Made by a program: the position numbers and the translations under genes. A stretch of 64,000 bases of DNA, taken from assembly GCF_000761245.1 (NCBI RefSeq), contig NZ_AWOR01000099.1, positions 124,001-188,000 on the forward strand, given 5' to 3'. How positions within the stretch are numbered: position 1 is the first letter of the stretch; each line of letters begins with the position of its first letter. The notes under the pieces are model-generated. The model worked only from the letters and a program-made list of their open reading frames with translations, did no database searches and was not told where the DNA came from. The stretch comes from Comamonas testosteroni. GTDB lineage: Bacteria; Pseudomonadota; Gammaproteobacteria; Burkholderiales; Burkholderiaceae_C. Shown here piece after piece: positions 44,258-53,915 of the stretch.

Positions 44258-44293
44258 ATGCCGGGGCAACGCAGAGTTGAGCCCGGCATTTTT
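44258..44293 (+). terminator. Rho-independent terminator after the amidohydrolase gene
   Basis: ATGCCGGG at 44258-44265 pairs with CCCGGCAT at 44282-44289 across a 16-base loop, followed by TTTTT. Confidence 0.75.
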
Positions 44294-44630
44294 CATGCTG
44301 GGACGATTTGCAAAACTCTAACATGCAATGCATTCGGACACAGAAATGTCGGAAGGCTGACACCCTGTAACGCCATTCGATCTGGCGCCCCTATGATGTT
44401 TGTAGCGCTCCGCGATAGCGCCTGTTGTGTTCCAAGCAGGCCACGGAGCGTGCGTGGCGACCGCCTTGATCCTCTGGAGAAGAGCTGGTCGCGCAATAGC
44501 AGGTGTTGCATTCCGGCGCATGTCCGGGCTTTCAAGCGGCGCTGACCGCATCTCTCGCAACGCTGCCTGCACCAACCCTGGTGCCGTGACTATGTCGCAC
44601 TGTACGGGTCTTGATACAGGAGGGCGCTTT
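44294..44630. other. Intergenic region upstream of the antiporter gene
   Basis: About 340 bp. The antiporter frame is open through much of it, but the codon pattern and lack of similarity argue against translation. AGGAGG at 44618-44623 serves the ATG at 44631. No other element was recognised. Confidence 0.35.
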
Positions 44631-45914
44631 ATGCCGTTTGGCAATCTGGAGGCGGGCATCTGGCCTGCCGGTTTTCCGCCGCTGCTGAGTTGGTGCGTGC
44701 TGGTAGCGGCCGCAGCCTTGCTTGGCCATATGGTTCACCGTTTTTCCGGCTATCCGCGCATGCTGGGCTACACCCTGGTTGGCCTCGTGGCCGGCTGGGT
44801 GGGGTTTGGCGATCTGCCCTGGCCGTTGCAGGGCAGCACGGCCTTGCTGCTGGAGGTGGCCGTGGGCGTCAGCCTGCTGCTGGCTGCCTCCCAGGTCTCC
44901 CTGCCCTGGCTGCTGCGCCAGCCCTGGTTGCTGCTGCAAAGCCTTGGCGAGTCGCTGGTCACGCTGGCGGTGGTAGCTGCGACCTTGCTGGCGCTGGGCT
45001 GGGGCTGGGCCGTGGCGCTGGCCGTTGGTGTGATTTCCATGGCGGCCTCGCCGGCCGTGTTGCTGCGTATTGCCGAGGATTTGCGTGCCAGCGGTGCGGT
45101 GACCGATCGCAGCCTGCTTCTTGCCACCATCAGTACCTTGCTGGCGCTGTTGGGGGCGTTGGTGCTGACGGTGGTGTTTGTGCCGGTCGCCGAAGCGGCG
45201 GGCGGTGGCCTGCAATTTTCGACGGCGGGCCTTGGACGCCTGCTGCTGAGCTTGCTTCTGACTCTGTTCTGGGCCTTGCTGGTCACGGTTGCGTTCTGGC
45301 CTGTGCTGCGCTGGCAGTCATCGCGCAGCGACACCACGGCCCTGTATCTGCTGGCGGCCATGGCTGCGGTCTGTCTGCTGGCCGAACAATGGGGCGGCTC
45401 GGCCGCACTCGGCTTCGTGGTCGCAGGGCTGATGTTGCGCAACTTCAGCCCCATGCCCCTGGTCTGGCCCCAGGCCTTTCAGGCGGCCCATGCCATGCTC
45501 AATCTGCTGATGTTCGTGCTGGTGGCCAGCATGGCCTCTCAGGTGAATCTGTCTTGGGCCATGGTTTCGGTGGTGGCCAGCGTTGTCCTGGCAAGGATTC
45601 TGGGGAAGTTCGGCTCCATCTTGCTGTTGGGCCTGGGGACCGGCATAGGCTGGCGCAGGCAGTGGCCTGTGGCTTGCGGGCAATTGGCTTTGTCGGGTCT
45701 GGCTCTGCTGATGCTGTCCGGTATCGCACTGCAATGGACCGCCTTCAACGCCAGCGTGGCTCAGCAGGTGGCGGCCATTGCCCTGCCGGTGATTGTGGTG
45801 TGCGAGGTACTGGGCGTGCTGCTGGCTGCTACCGCCCTGTGGCGCAGCGGCGATGCCCATCGCGGTGTGGGCCGAGCGGCCTTGCAAAGAGGAGGGAAGC
45901 GTCATGACGCATGA
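44631..45914 (+). CDS. CPA2-type cation:proton antiporter
   Basis: A 427-residue membrane protein with about twelve hydrophobic segments, of the monovalent cation:proton antiporter-2 superfamily (Na+/H+ or K+/H+ exchange). Clues are [24 protein letters not shown] near the N-terminus, [33 protein letters not shown], and [19 protein letters not shown]. No TrkA-N domain is present at the C-terminus. The ATG at 44631 is preceded by AGGAGG. It overlaps the YbdK-type gene by 11 bp, suggesting coupled expression. Confidence 0.82.
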   Translation: MPFGNLEAGIWPAGFPPLLSWCVLVAAAALLGHMVHRFSGYPRMLGYTLVGLVAGWVGFGDLPWPLQGSTALLLEVAVGVSLLLAASQVSLPWLLRQPWLLLQSLGESLVTLAVVAATLLALGWGWAVALAVGVISMAASPAVLLRIAEDLRASGAVTDRSLLLATISTLLALLGALVLTVVFVPVAEAAGGGLQFSTAGLGRLLLSLLLTLFWALLVTVAFWPVLRWQSSRSDTTALYLLAAMAAVCLLAEQWGGSAALGFVVAGLMLRNFSPMPLVWPQAFQAAHAMLNLLMFVLVASMASQVNLSWAMVSVVASVVLARILGKFGSILLLGLGTGIGWRRQWPVACGQLALSGLALLMLSGIALQWTAFNASVAQQVAAIALPVIVVCEVLGVLLAATALWRSGDAHRGVGRAALQRGGKRHDA

Positions 45915-47064
45915 GATAGAACAAAGTCAGCCGGCTGCGGCGGAGGCCGGCGGTCTGGGCGAATTCGCGCCATCACAGGCCTTGACGTTGGGCGTGGAGC
46001 TGGAGTTGCAGCTGCTCAACACCCATCACTACGATATGACGCCATATGCGCCCGATATGCTGGCTCTGCTCAAGAACGCCAAGGTGCCGGGCTCCATCGT
46101 GCCGGAGGTGACCTCCAGCATGATCGAGATCTCGACTGGCATCTGTCAGGATGCACAGGACGCCTATGAGCAGCTGACGGTTACACGCGATGCCCTGGTC
46201 AAGGCGGCCGACCGACTCAATATCGCGCTGGCCGGTGGCGGCACGCACCCGTTCCAGCAATGGCACCAGCAGCGCATTTATGACAAGCCGCGCTTCAAGG
46301 AGCTGACGGCGCTGTACGGCTATCTGACCAAGCAGTTCACCATCTTCGGCCAGCATGTGCATGTGGGCTGTCCCAGTGCCGACGATGCGTTGATGATGCT
46401 TCACCGGCTCTCGCGCTATATCCCGCATTTCATTGCGCTGTCGGCATCCAGCCCTTTTGTGCAGGGCCAGGACACGGCATTTGACTCCGCGCGTCTCAAC
46501 TCGGTGTTCGCATTTCCGCTTTCGGGTCGTGCGCCGTTTGCCCTGCACTGGGAGGACTTCGAGCGCTACTTCGCCAAGATGGCGGCCACGGGCGTGATTC
46601 ACAGCATGAAGGATTTTTACTGGGATATCCGCCCCAAGCCCGAGTTCGGCACCGTGGAGGTGCGCGTCTTCGACACGCCGCTGTCCATCCATCGCGCTGC
46701 GCAGCTGGCGGCCTATGTGCAGGCGCTGGGTGCCTGGTTCCTCAGCGAGCAGCCCTTCGAGCCTAGTGAGGACGACTATCTGGTCTATACCTATAACCGG
46801 TTTCAGGCCTGTCGATTCGGGCTGGACGGCACTTATGTGGACCCCGCGAGCAGCGAGCAGCTGTCGCTGCGCGAGCATATAGGGCAGACCCTGCAGCGCA
46901 TCACCAGCCATGCACCGGCATCAGGCAAGAGCGCGCTGCAGGAGCTGGCCTTGGTGCTGCAGCGCGGCAACGATGCGAGCTGGCTGCGTGAGAGCTATGC
47001 ACAAGTGCAGCAATTGCCCGAAGTGGTGCGCCAGGCATCGCTCAGATTTTCCGGCCGGCCCTGA
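45904..47064 (+). CDS. YbdK-type carboxylate-amine ligase (GCS2 family)
   Basis: A 386-residue member of the glutamate-cysteine ligase type 2 family. It opens with [13 protein letters not shown] (metal/ATP-binding acids), then [37 protein letters not shown] and [25 protein letters not shown]. YbdK has weak glutamate-cysteine ligase activity in vitro; its physiological reaction is not settled. It starts inside the antiporter gene with a GGAGGGAAG ribosome site. Confidence 0.92.
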   Translation: MTHEIEQSQPAAAEAGGLGEFAPSQALTLGVELELQLLNTHHYDMTPYAPDMLALLKNAKVPGSIVPEVTSSMIEISTGICQDAQDAYEQLTVTRDALVKAADRLNIALAGGGTHPFQQWHQQRIYDKPRFKELTALYGYLTKQFTIFGQHVHVGCPSADDALMMLHRLSRYIPHFIALSASSPFVQGQDTAFDSARLNSVFAFPLSGRAPFALHWEDFERYFAKMAATGVIHSMKDFYWDIRPKPEFGTVEVRVFDTPLSIHRAAQLAAYVQALGAWFLSEQPFEPSEDDYLVYTYNRFQACRFGLDGTYVDPASSEQLSLREHIGQTLQRITSHAPASGKSALQELALVLQRGNDASWLRESYAQVQQLPEVVRQASLRFSGRP

Positions 47065-47203
47065 TCGGTTTTGACATCTTGGGCTCTGTATAAGACGTTA
47101 AAGTTGCAAATACTTACGAGTGCGGGTTGATAAGGCTTGAACAAAGCATGTGCCAGTCCGGCTTTGTCGATCTGCAGCTCTGGCGGTTTTCATGGTCTGA
47201 GCC

Positions 47204-48469
47204 ATGCAGCACCTGTCTTTACCGGATATGAGCGATTTCATGGTTGCGACCGTCATCCTGGGCATGCTCTGCGTGCATCTGTTGTGTTTTTGCGTACTGT
47301 TCATGCTGATCGGTCGCAGATTGCCCGGCAGGAAAATGGGCATGGAGGTCTTTGCACTGGGCAATCTGCTGCTGGGTTGTGCCTATGTGCTGCAGCTGCT
47401 GGGCGGCAAGCCGGGCTGGAGTGCGGTGAGTGTCCTCAATCACACGCTGACTCTGTGTGCTCCGGTGGTCTATGCACTGGGCGCGATGCGCTTCTTCAAT
47501 CGTCCGACTCCGGTGTGGCGGCCACTGCTGATTCTGGCGCTGGTCTATAGCGCGGCGCAGGTGCTGGTGCATTCAACACTGGGTCTGGAGGCACGCCAGG
47601 CCATGCTGGCCGGGGCCTGTGCCTTGCTGTTTCTAGGTATGACGATCACCTTGCTGCGGGGCATGCGCAGCTTTGCCAGGAACATGGTCGTGGAGATGGT
47701 GGTCTTTGCCATTCTTATCGGCGGCATCTGCACTCTCAATGCGATGAAGTTCGTGCTGATCCTGCAGGGCGGCTTGCAGGCTCTGGACATGAACAGCCGT
47801 TTTCAGATGGTGTTCTATATTTATATGTCCTTTCTCGGCACGGTGATCCCGCCAGGCGCCGTCTGGCTGGTGTTGCGACGACTTACCGACGAACTCAGCA
47901 GCATGGCCGCGCAGGATCCACTGACCAAGCTGCTCAATCGGCGGGGCCTGCTCAACGGGCTGGAGGCGCATTTCGCGGCTGCTAAGGGGGTGTCCGTCCA
48001 CCTGTTGATCGTGGATATTGACCATTTCAAGCGCATCAACGACAACTACGGGCATCAGTTCGGCGACATTGTGCTCTGTCGGGTGGCGGAAGTGATTCAG
48101 CAGAGCACGCGCAGAAGTGACCTGAAATGCCGTTTGGGCGGTGAGGAGTTCGTGGTTCTCTGCCCGGGACTGCAGGAGGATGAAGCTCCTCAACTGGCCG
48201 AAAGAATACGTGCCGCGATTGCCGAGATCGCGATACCGGGCATCAGCCTGCATGGCCGCGTTACTTGCACGGCAACGATTGGCGTTTCCCATCCCTTCGT
48301 CGCTTCGCATGCATTTGACGTCGCGCTGCAGCAGGCCGATGCGGCGCTTTATCGAGGAAAACGCGCGGGGCGCAATCGTGTTCAGTGCGTGGGTCTCGAA
48401 GACCTCTGGCCGCAGGCAGCCCAAGGCCCGGCAGCAAGATCAAGCCCCTCCATCAGAGAAAGGGCTTGA
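47204..48469 (+). CDS. Membrane-bound diguanylate cyclase (GGDEF)
   Basis: A 421-residue protein with about seven N-terminal membrane segments (residues about 12-225) and a C-terminal GGDEF domain. The active-site motif is GGEEF at 312-316, with the inhibitory-site RRSD at 303-306, five residues before it as usual. DPLTKLLNRRGLL and DIDHFKRINDNYGHQFGD are intact, so c-di-GMP synthesis is expected. There is no EAL domain. The start may be 47204 or the in-frame ATG at 47228. It converges on the DUF2322 gene with only 6 bp between stops. Confidence 0.93.
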   Translation: MQHLSLPDMSDFMVATVILGMLCVHLLCFCVLFMLIGRRLPGRKMGMEVFALGNLLLGCAYVLQLLGGKPGWSAVSVLNHTLTLCAPVVYALGAMRFFNRPTPVWRPLLILALVYSAAQVLVHSTLGLEARQAMLAGACALLFLGMTITLLRGMRSFARNMVVEMVVFAILIGGICTLNAMKFVLILQGGLQALDMNSRFQMVFYIYMSFLGTVIPPGAVWLVLRRLTDELSSMAAQDPLTKLLNRRGLLNGLEAHFAAAKGVSVHLLIVDIDHFKRINDNYGHQFGDIVLCRVAEVIQQSTRRSDLKCRLGGEEFVVLCPGLQEDEAPQLAERIRAAIAEIAIPGISLHGRVTCTATIGVSHPFVASHAFDVALQQADAALYRGKRAGRNRVQCVGLEDLWPQAAQGPAARSSPSIRERA

Positions 48470-48475
48470 AGGCGC

Positions 48476-48790
48476 TCAGGCTGCAATCACCGTCACGGCA
48501 TAGCCCTTGCCGCTGGCAATCACGTCCAGCAGTCGATCGATATTGGGATGGGCACCGGGGCGTGCCTTGGCGTCTTCGGTGTGCTCGGCAAACAGCTGCA
48601 GGCCTTCTTCGGCAGCCGCCACGTTGATGCTGCCATGTTTGGCGTAGAGCGCGTTGTAGACCGTGACCGAGCCAGCTTTGCCGGGTGCATTCGGAATGCT
48701 TGCGGCCAGCTTGCCGTCGGAGTCGATCAGCTGCAACTCGGAGATATGGGCAATGGAAGGAAGTTGCTTGAGGTTGTCGGCAAAGGCCAT
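48476..48790 (-). CDS. DUF2322 family protein
   Basis: A 104-residue soluble protein matching DUF2322: MAFADNLKQLPSIAHIS, then SIPNAPGKAGSVTVYNAL, FAEHTEDA and PGAHPNIDRLLDVI. Function is unknown. The start is the ATG complementary to 48788-48790. Confidence 0.88.
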   Translation of the reverse strand: MAFADNLKQLPSIAHISELQLIDSDGKLAASIPNAPGKAGSVTVYNALYAKHGSINVAAAEEGLQLFAEHTEDAKARPGAHPNIDRLLDVIASGKGYAVTVIAA

Positions 48791-48852
48791 GGTGTGCTCG
48801 CGATGGTCGCTGTGATGGAAGCCGCTATTGTGGGGGCAGCCTGAGGGCCTGT

Positions 48853-49605
48853 TCAGCTTCGAGCGCTGTTTTGCTCCAGCACCCGCAGTGCCTGCTGCAT
48901 CTGCGCAAGCGTTGGCGCATATTCGGGCAGTTCGGCAATTTCATCCATTTCGCGTTGCATCAGCTGTTGCACCTGTGCTGCGAGGTCCTGCCACTGAGAG
49001 ACGCTCATGTGAGCCTGGGCCGTCTGCAGCAAGTCGGCTTGTATTTCATATGACAGCGAGAGCTTACGCACCACATTCAGGGCAAATGGGGGGCACAGCA
49101 GAATTTGAAATGCTGTCGAGCGCGCGAAGGCCAGGTCGCTGCGGCCCTGCTTGCCATGGCGCAGGGCCAACCAGCCCAGCCAGGCCGTGCTCAGATAGAT
49201 GAGTGCCAGTGCAGTCAGCTGCATCAGTTCGGAATGCAGTACCAGCAAGGCGGCGGGAAGGCCGAGAAACAGCAGCACTGCCAGCAGATACAGCGGCAGC
49301 GCAAACGCCCTGAAGCTGCCGGCATGTGCCTCCACAGCCGTGGAAAATACCGCATCACCGGGCAGATGAATCCGTGTGGCGCTCCAGCGCTGCCGGTACA
49401 CGGGCCGGTGAAGTGCAAAAATAGGCAGCCATAGCAGGCGTTTCTGCCGCAGCTCGAAGCCCCGGCTGGCCAACTGTGCCCGCCATCCCGAGCGCAGCGG
49501 GCGCAGCAAACCCTCTTCGGGCTTGAGCAGCAAGGCCGCGTCATAAAGATAGAACAGGACAATGGCCAGAACTACCTGCAGCTGCGTGGAGATCGTGAAA
49601 TACAA
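48853..49605 (-). CDS. Hypothetical membrane protein
   Basis: A 250-residue protein I do not recognise. It has an N-terminal membrane segment (QLQVVLAIVLFYLYDAALLL), a basic loop, and a pair of segments (AFALPLYLLAVLLFLGLPAALLVL and LTALALIYLSTAWLGWLAL). The C-terminal 80 residues are hydrophilic and probably helical (QADLLQTAQAHMSV to EQNSARS). No ATG fits; it appears to start with TTG (complement of 49603-49605) without a good ribosome site, so the start is tentative. The last gene upstream on this strand is DUF2167. Confidence 0.6.
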   Translation of the reverse strand: MYFTISTQLQVVLAIVLFYLYDAALLLKPEEGLLRPLRSGWRAQLASRGFELRQKRLLWLPIFALHRPVYRQRWSATRIHLPGDAVFSTAVEAHAGSFRAFALPLYLLAVLLFLGLPAALLVLHSELMQLTALALIYLSTAWLGWLALRHGKQGRSDLAFARSTAFQILLCPPFALNVVRKLSLSYEIQADLLQTAQAHMSVSQWQDLAAQVQQLMQREMDEIAELPEYAPTLAQMQQALRVLEQNSARS

Positions 49606-49693
49606 GACGGCTTTCGGGACAAGACAAACCCCGCGATCTTAGCGATGCGCGGGGCGGGGTTACGGAGGTTGAAGCAGCAGCTGAACTAATGCT

Positions 49694-50545
49694 TTATTCG
49701 GCGGCTTTCTTGCGGCCAAACAATTTGCCTATGCCTGCGAACAGCGCGACCGCTGCGGCGGCGATGATCTTCCAGCCTGCAGCCAGAAAGCCTGCAATCG
49801 CACCCCACAGACCTTTCTTGGTGGCAACCGCGGCCGCACCGCCGAGCACCAGTGCGCCCAGGCCGATGGCGGCGACCTTGTCACCGTTCTTGAACTCGGC
49901 ATAGGTCTGGCCGCTGTTGTAGTCGAAGCCGGCGAGCACCTTCTTGAATTCATCGGTGTTCTGGGCCAGCGTGGCGGTGTCGGAGACCAGGGTGGCCGTC
50001 ATCACGCCGCTGCGGCCCAGAATGCGCGAGGTGTAGTTGACATTTTTTTCACCTGTTTCACCACGCAGACGCAGGCCCCACTCCAGTTGCTTGGTGGTAG
50101 TGTCGTAATGCGGGGGCACCTGCCAGCCATCGGTGTACAGTGCTTCAAGGCCGAGTTTCTTGCGCTGTTCGTTGCCAGCCTTGTCGCCTGCCTGCATGGA
50201 TTTGAGCAAGTCGTCGGCATCGATCTTTTCGTCGTCCTTCACATATCCGGTGTCGTCATATGAGAACACGGCAAACCAGTCCAGCGATTTGGGTGCTATC
50301 AAAAAGTGATCGCTGGTGGGCGGGTTGCCAAATGCTTGCAAAAGCTTGGAGGTGTCGGCCTGTCCGAGAAAGGCATAGCCCGATGGAATCTTGACGCTGG
50401 CCTTGTCGGCGATTTCTCCCTTGCCGCTTTCCTGCCAGTGCAGGGCCTTGATTTCAGGAGGTAACTCCTGAGTGGCTTCAGTCTTGGCCCAGACGCCCAG
50501 AGAAAGTGACAGGCCGAGAACGGCGGCCGCGATGGACTTGAACAT
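49694..50545 (-). CDS. DUF2167 family exported/membrane protein
   Basis: A 283-residue protein with a signal peptide (MFKSIAAAVLGLSLSLGVWA), an ordered domain (ALHWQESGKGEIADKASVKIPSGYAFL, DHFLIAPKSLDWFAVFSYDDTGYVKDDEKIDADDLLK), and one or two C-terminal membrane segments (AAIGLGALVLGGAAAVA, then the AGWKIIAAAAVALFAGIGKLFG region). This is the DUF2167 layout; function unknown, with the main domain in the periplasm. The ATG complementary to 50543-50545 has GGGAG upstream. Confidence 0.88.
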   Translation of the reverse strand: MFKSIAAAVLGLSLSLGVWAKTEATQELPPEIKALHWQESGKGEIADKASVKIPSGYAFLGQADTSKLLQAFGNPPTSDHFLIAPKSLDWFAVFSYDDTGYVKDDEKIDADDLLKSMQAGDKAGNEQRKKLGLEALYTDGWQVPPHYDTTTKQLEWGLRLRGETGEKNVNYTSRILGRSGVMTATLVSDTATLAQNTDEFKKVLAGFDYNSGQTYAEFKNGDKVAAIGLGALVLGGAAAVATKKGLWGAIAGFLAAGWKIIAAAAVALFAGIGKLFGRKKAAE

Positions 50546-50758
50546 TCAATGAACTCCCATGTTATGAATTTATTGAGGAAAGCTATTGGTAATAGCGAAC
50601 TTGATTTCACATACGCATTCGAATCATCGTCGTTGATTCGCAAGCGAAGCATAACGTGGCTCAAACTGAGCTGACAAAGTAGCAGGATTGATAGCGCAAA
50701 GCGTCAGTAATATCGGACAAACAGCATGTTTTAAAGAAATTTCTTGGAGATCGGTCAT

Positions 50759-51598
50759 ATGCGCAGTGCCATATCTTTCTTACAGGGGCATGCCAATCTG
50801 GGCATGGGCAGCTGGTATCTTGGCCAGGGGCGGCGTAGCTGGGACGTGGAGAAAGCGGCCTTGCTCACCGGGCTGCAGCTCGGCCTGAGCGTGATCGACA
50901 CCGCCGAGATGTATGGCGATGGCCTTTCGGAGGAATTGATTGGCGAGGTCCTGCGTGACTGGACGCCAAGTCGGCCCCGGCCTTTTCTGGTCAGCAAGGT
51001 GCTGCCCATGCATGCCAGCCGCAAGGGAGTGACGCGCGCGTTCGAGGCCAGTGCCTACAAGCTGGGAGTGGACTGTATCGACCTCTATTTGCTGCACTGG
51101 CGCGGCAATACGCCGCTGGCCGAGACGGTAGCCGCGTTTGAGGATCTGAAGACGCAGGGCAGGATTCGTCATTGGGGCGTTTCCAACTTCGACACCGACG
51201 ATATGCAGGAGCTGTGGCAAGTTCCGGGCGGACGCAACTGCGTGGTCAATCAGGTGCTCTACAACGTTTTCAGCCGTGGTATCGAATATGACTTGCTGCC
51301 CTGGTGCCAGAAGAACGGCGTGGCCGTGATGGCCTATTGCCCGCTCGGGCACGGGGAACTGGTTGAGCAGAGCCTGCTCGCTGAAATCGGTGATCGCCAT
51401 GGTGTCAGTGCCAGTGTGGTGGCTCTGGCCTGGGCTCTGCGCAGCGGCAGAGTGCTGGCAATCCCCGAAAGCGGCTCCGAAGACCATATCCGAGACAATG
51501 CCCGTTCACTGCAGTTCAGGCTCGGCGCCGAGGAACTGGCGCTGATCGACGCTGTTTCGCCCCCGCCACGCTTCAAGCTGCCGCTGGACATTCTCTGA
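50759..51598 (+). CDS. Aldo/keto reductase
   Basis: A 279-residue NADPH-dependent oxidoreductase of the AKR superfamily. Catalytic tetrad regions are visible: VIDTAEMYGDGLSEELIG (Asp, Tyr), FLVSKVLP (Lys), and YLLHWRG (His). The cofactor-site block is AIPESGSEDHIRDNARSL, in which Glu replaces the more usual Lys-Ser of IPKS. The substrate is unknown. The ATG at 50759 follows GGAGA by 8 bp. Confidence 0.92.
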   Translation: MRSAISFLQGHANLGMGSWYLGQGRRSWDVEKAALLTGLQLGLSVIDTAEMYGDGLSEELIGEVLRDWTPSRPRPFLVSKVLPMHASRKGVTRAFEASAYKLGVDCIDLYLLHWRGNTPLAETVAAFEDLKTQGRIRHWGVSNFDTDDMQELWQVPGGRNCVVNQVLYNVFSRGIEYDLLPWCQKNGVAVMAYCPLGHGELVEQSLLAEIGDRHGVSASVVALAWALRSGRVLAIPESGSEDHIRDNARSLQFRLGAEELALIDAVSPPPRFKLPLDIL

Positions 51599-51631
51599 GC
51601 AAGAAGGATTTCAGGCTTGGTCGAGGTGGTG

Positions 51632-52351
51632 TCATGGGCGATGAACCGTGAGATCCTCGCTGCCCGTACCAGCACTCAGACCAGAACCCAGTCCCGTGCC
51701 CAGCCCCAGGCCTCCCGCACCCAAGCCTGCGCCCTGACCGCCGACGCTTGCGCCTGCGCCACCACGGCTGCCCGAACCCTGAACTTCACCTGCCTTGCGA
51801 TTCGCACCGGCGCCCCCGGTACTCGGCCTTGCCGGGCCCTGGGATGGTATCTGGAGATGCGAGGGAATAGGTTCGAGATCCAGAGCGTCGCGGATAAAGC
51901 CGCGCAGCGAGGTGACCAGCGCGGCAGTCTCTATCGGTCGACCGGCCACCATATCCTGCGCTGCCCGGGCTGCCAGTTCCACTTGTTCCTCGGTACCCAG
52001 CAGGATGATGTCGGACAGCGCGGCTTCCACGGCATCCCGGATGCGACGCCGGCGCTCGTTCAGGCTCTCGCTGGCTGGCGATTGCGGTGACGTCTCATCG
52101 TTTTGCCTGAGGTCGCGCAGATGCAGAGGACTGACGCTCAGCGTGCCTGTGAACGAGCTGCCCAGCGTTTTGTAGGCGGCGATCAAGGTCTTGAGTCGCT
52201 CGTTGATCTGCCGGTTCTCACGCTCGCGCCGCTTTTGCACGGTCTGCATGAATAACAGGCGAATGCCCATCATCAGGCAGGTCACCAGCAACAGTCCCAG
52301 CACTGTGGAGAGCAAGGAGGTCCAGGAGCTGAAATCAAGCGAAGAGCGCAT
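51632..52351 (-). CDS. Hypothetical protein with N-terminal anchor and Gly-rich tail
   Basis: A 239-residue protein not recognised as a named family. One membrane segment (WTSLLSTVLGLLLVTCLMMGIRLLF) is followed by a basic helical stretch (QKRRERENRQINERLKTLIAAYKTLG). The helical middle reads RIRDAVEAALSDIILLGTEEQVELAARAAQDM. The last 60 residues are low-complexity Gly/Ala/Ser. The start is the ATG complementary to 52349-52351 with AAGGAA upstream. It is convergent with the aldo/keto reductase gene. Confidence 0.7.
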   Translation of the reverse strand: MRSSLDFSSWTSLLSTVLGLLLVTCLMMGIRLLFMQTVQKRRERENRQINERLKTLIAAYKTLGSSFTGTLSVSPLHLRDLRQNDETSPQSPASESLNERRRRIRDAVEAALSDIILLGTEEQVELAARAAQDMVAGRPIETAALVTSLRGFIRDALDLEPIPSHLQIPSQGPARPSTGGAGANRKAGEVQGSGSRGGAGASVGGQGAGLGAGGLGLGTGLGSGLSAGTGSEDLTVHRP

Positions 52352-52529
52352 GGAGTTCCTTCAAACGGAGTCGTTGGTCATGAAAGCGAGTTTGCACAAT
52401 TTTTATGCGATCCGGGCGAGAGTGACTCGTGCCTGCGGCGCCTATGGCAATGCATGTCAATCGGTCTCGTGTTTTGCCATATGCTAGATAGTTGACATAT
52501 CACTTAGCTGAGAAAAAAGAGACAACGTC

Positions 52530-53750
52530 GTGGAGCCAGTGACTAGCCGGGGCCTGAACCCCTCATGGATCATCGTCGCAGCCGGCGTCAGTGCCTCGCT
52601 GCATGTAGGCAAGCTGCCGCCCGCTGTTCCCTTGCTGCAGCAGCAACTGGGCGTGTCCCTGGTGCAGGCCGGATTTCTGCTCTCCACTGTTCAGGTGGCG
52701 GGCATGTTGCTGGGCCTTTTGGTGGGGCTGGGCGCCGACAAATGGGGGCTGCGTCGCAGCCTGCTGACGGGGCTGATGCTGATGGCTGTGTCCAGCGCGG
52801 TGGGCGCTGCGGCCACGGGCTTTGCCTGGCTGCTGGCGCTGCGCGCGCTTGAAGGTCTTGGGTTCTTGCTGGTGGCCATGCCTGCACCGGGGCTGATACG
52901 CCGTGCGGTCAAGCCGTCCGAACTGGGGACACGTATGGGGTGGTGGGGTTCCTATATGCCCATTGGCAGTGCCATGGGCTTGCTGCTGGGGCCCTGGGTG
53001 CTGCAGGCAAGCAGCTGGCAGGTCTGGTGGATTGCGCTGGGCTGCACCTCTGCCTTGGCTGCCTATGCGGTTTGGCGCATGGTGCCTGCGGATGATGCAG
53101 CAACAGATGCCCGTGCAGCCACGGCTGATGAGGGCTGGCGTCCGCGTCTGGCCCGCACCTTGCGCAGCCCCAGCCCCTGGCTGGTGTCGCTGGGCTTTAT
53201 GGTGTATTCGAGCCAGTGGATGGGGGTTGTAGGATTTTTACCCACCCTGTATGCGGAGGCCGGCCTCGGCGCCAAGCTGGCCGGCCTGCTGACTGCCGTG
53301 GTCGCCGCCAGCAATATGCTGGGCAATGTGGCCGCAGGCAGGTTGTTGCATCGGGGCTGGAGCCCCGCGCGCTGCCTGCAGACCGGCTATGTGTTGATGG
53401 GGCTGACGGCGCTGCTGGCCTATGTGCAGGTCGGCGGCGAGCCCTTGGCACCGCTTTGGCTGCGCTTCGTGGCCGTGGCGCTGTTCTCGGCGACTGGTGG
53501 CCTGATACCGGCTACCCTGTTCACCACGGCCATGCACCTGGCGCCCAGCCCGGCCACGGTATCCACCACCGTGGGTTTCATGCAGCAATGGTCTTGCGTG
53601 GGGCAGTTTGCCGGTCCACCACTGGTGGCGGCCGTGGCCATGCAGATGGGCGGCTGGCAGTTCACCTGGATGGTGACGGGCAGCATGTGTGTGCTGGGCT
53701 GGCTGCTGGCGCTGGGAGTAGGGCGTTGCTGGAGCCGTCTCAAGGCCTGA
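52530..53750 (+). CDS. MFS transporter (CynX/NimT-like)
   Basis: A 406-residue twelve-segment transporter. Motif: LVGLGADKWGLRRSLLTGLMLM after the second segment, and GLGFLLVAMPAPGLIRRAVKPSELGTRMGWWGSYMPIGSAMGLLLGPW typical of cyanate/nitro-compound-like MFS proteins. It appears to start with GTG at 52530, with AAAGAGA upstream. The lipoprotein amidohydrolase gene follows 165 bp later on the same strand. The substrate is unknown. Confidence 0.85.
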   Translation: MEPVTSRGLNPSWIIVAAGVSASLHVGKLPPAVPLLQQQLGVSLVQAGFLLSTVQVAGMLLGLLVGLGADKWGLRRSLLTGLMLMAVSSAVGAAATGFAWLLALRALEGLGFLLVAMPAPGLIRRAVKPSELGTRMGWWGSYMPIGSAMGLLLGPWVLQASSWQVWWIALGCTSALAAYAVWRMVPADDAATDARAATADEGWRPRLARTLRSPSPWLVSLGFMVYSSQWMGVVGFLPTLYAEAGLGAKLAGLLTAVVAASNMLGNVAAGRLLHRGWSPARCLQTGYVLMGLTALLAYVQVGGEPLAPLWLRFVAVALFSATGGLIPATLFTTAMHLAPSPATVSTTVGFMQQWSCVGQFAGPPLVAAVAMQMGGWQFTWMVTGSMCVLGWLLALGVGRCWSRLKA

Positions 53751-53915
53751 GTGTGATGGATCTGCTCTGTATTTATGAGCTGAAAGCGCATTCTGAATGG
53801 GCGCTTTGGGGCGATTTGATGATGTTCTCTTGCTCCGGCGCATGGGCATGACTTGCAGCTTCCGCATGATTCGGGTCCGAACTGCGGTTACGCTGCAGTC
53901 TTGTGGAGGTCCATG

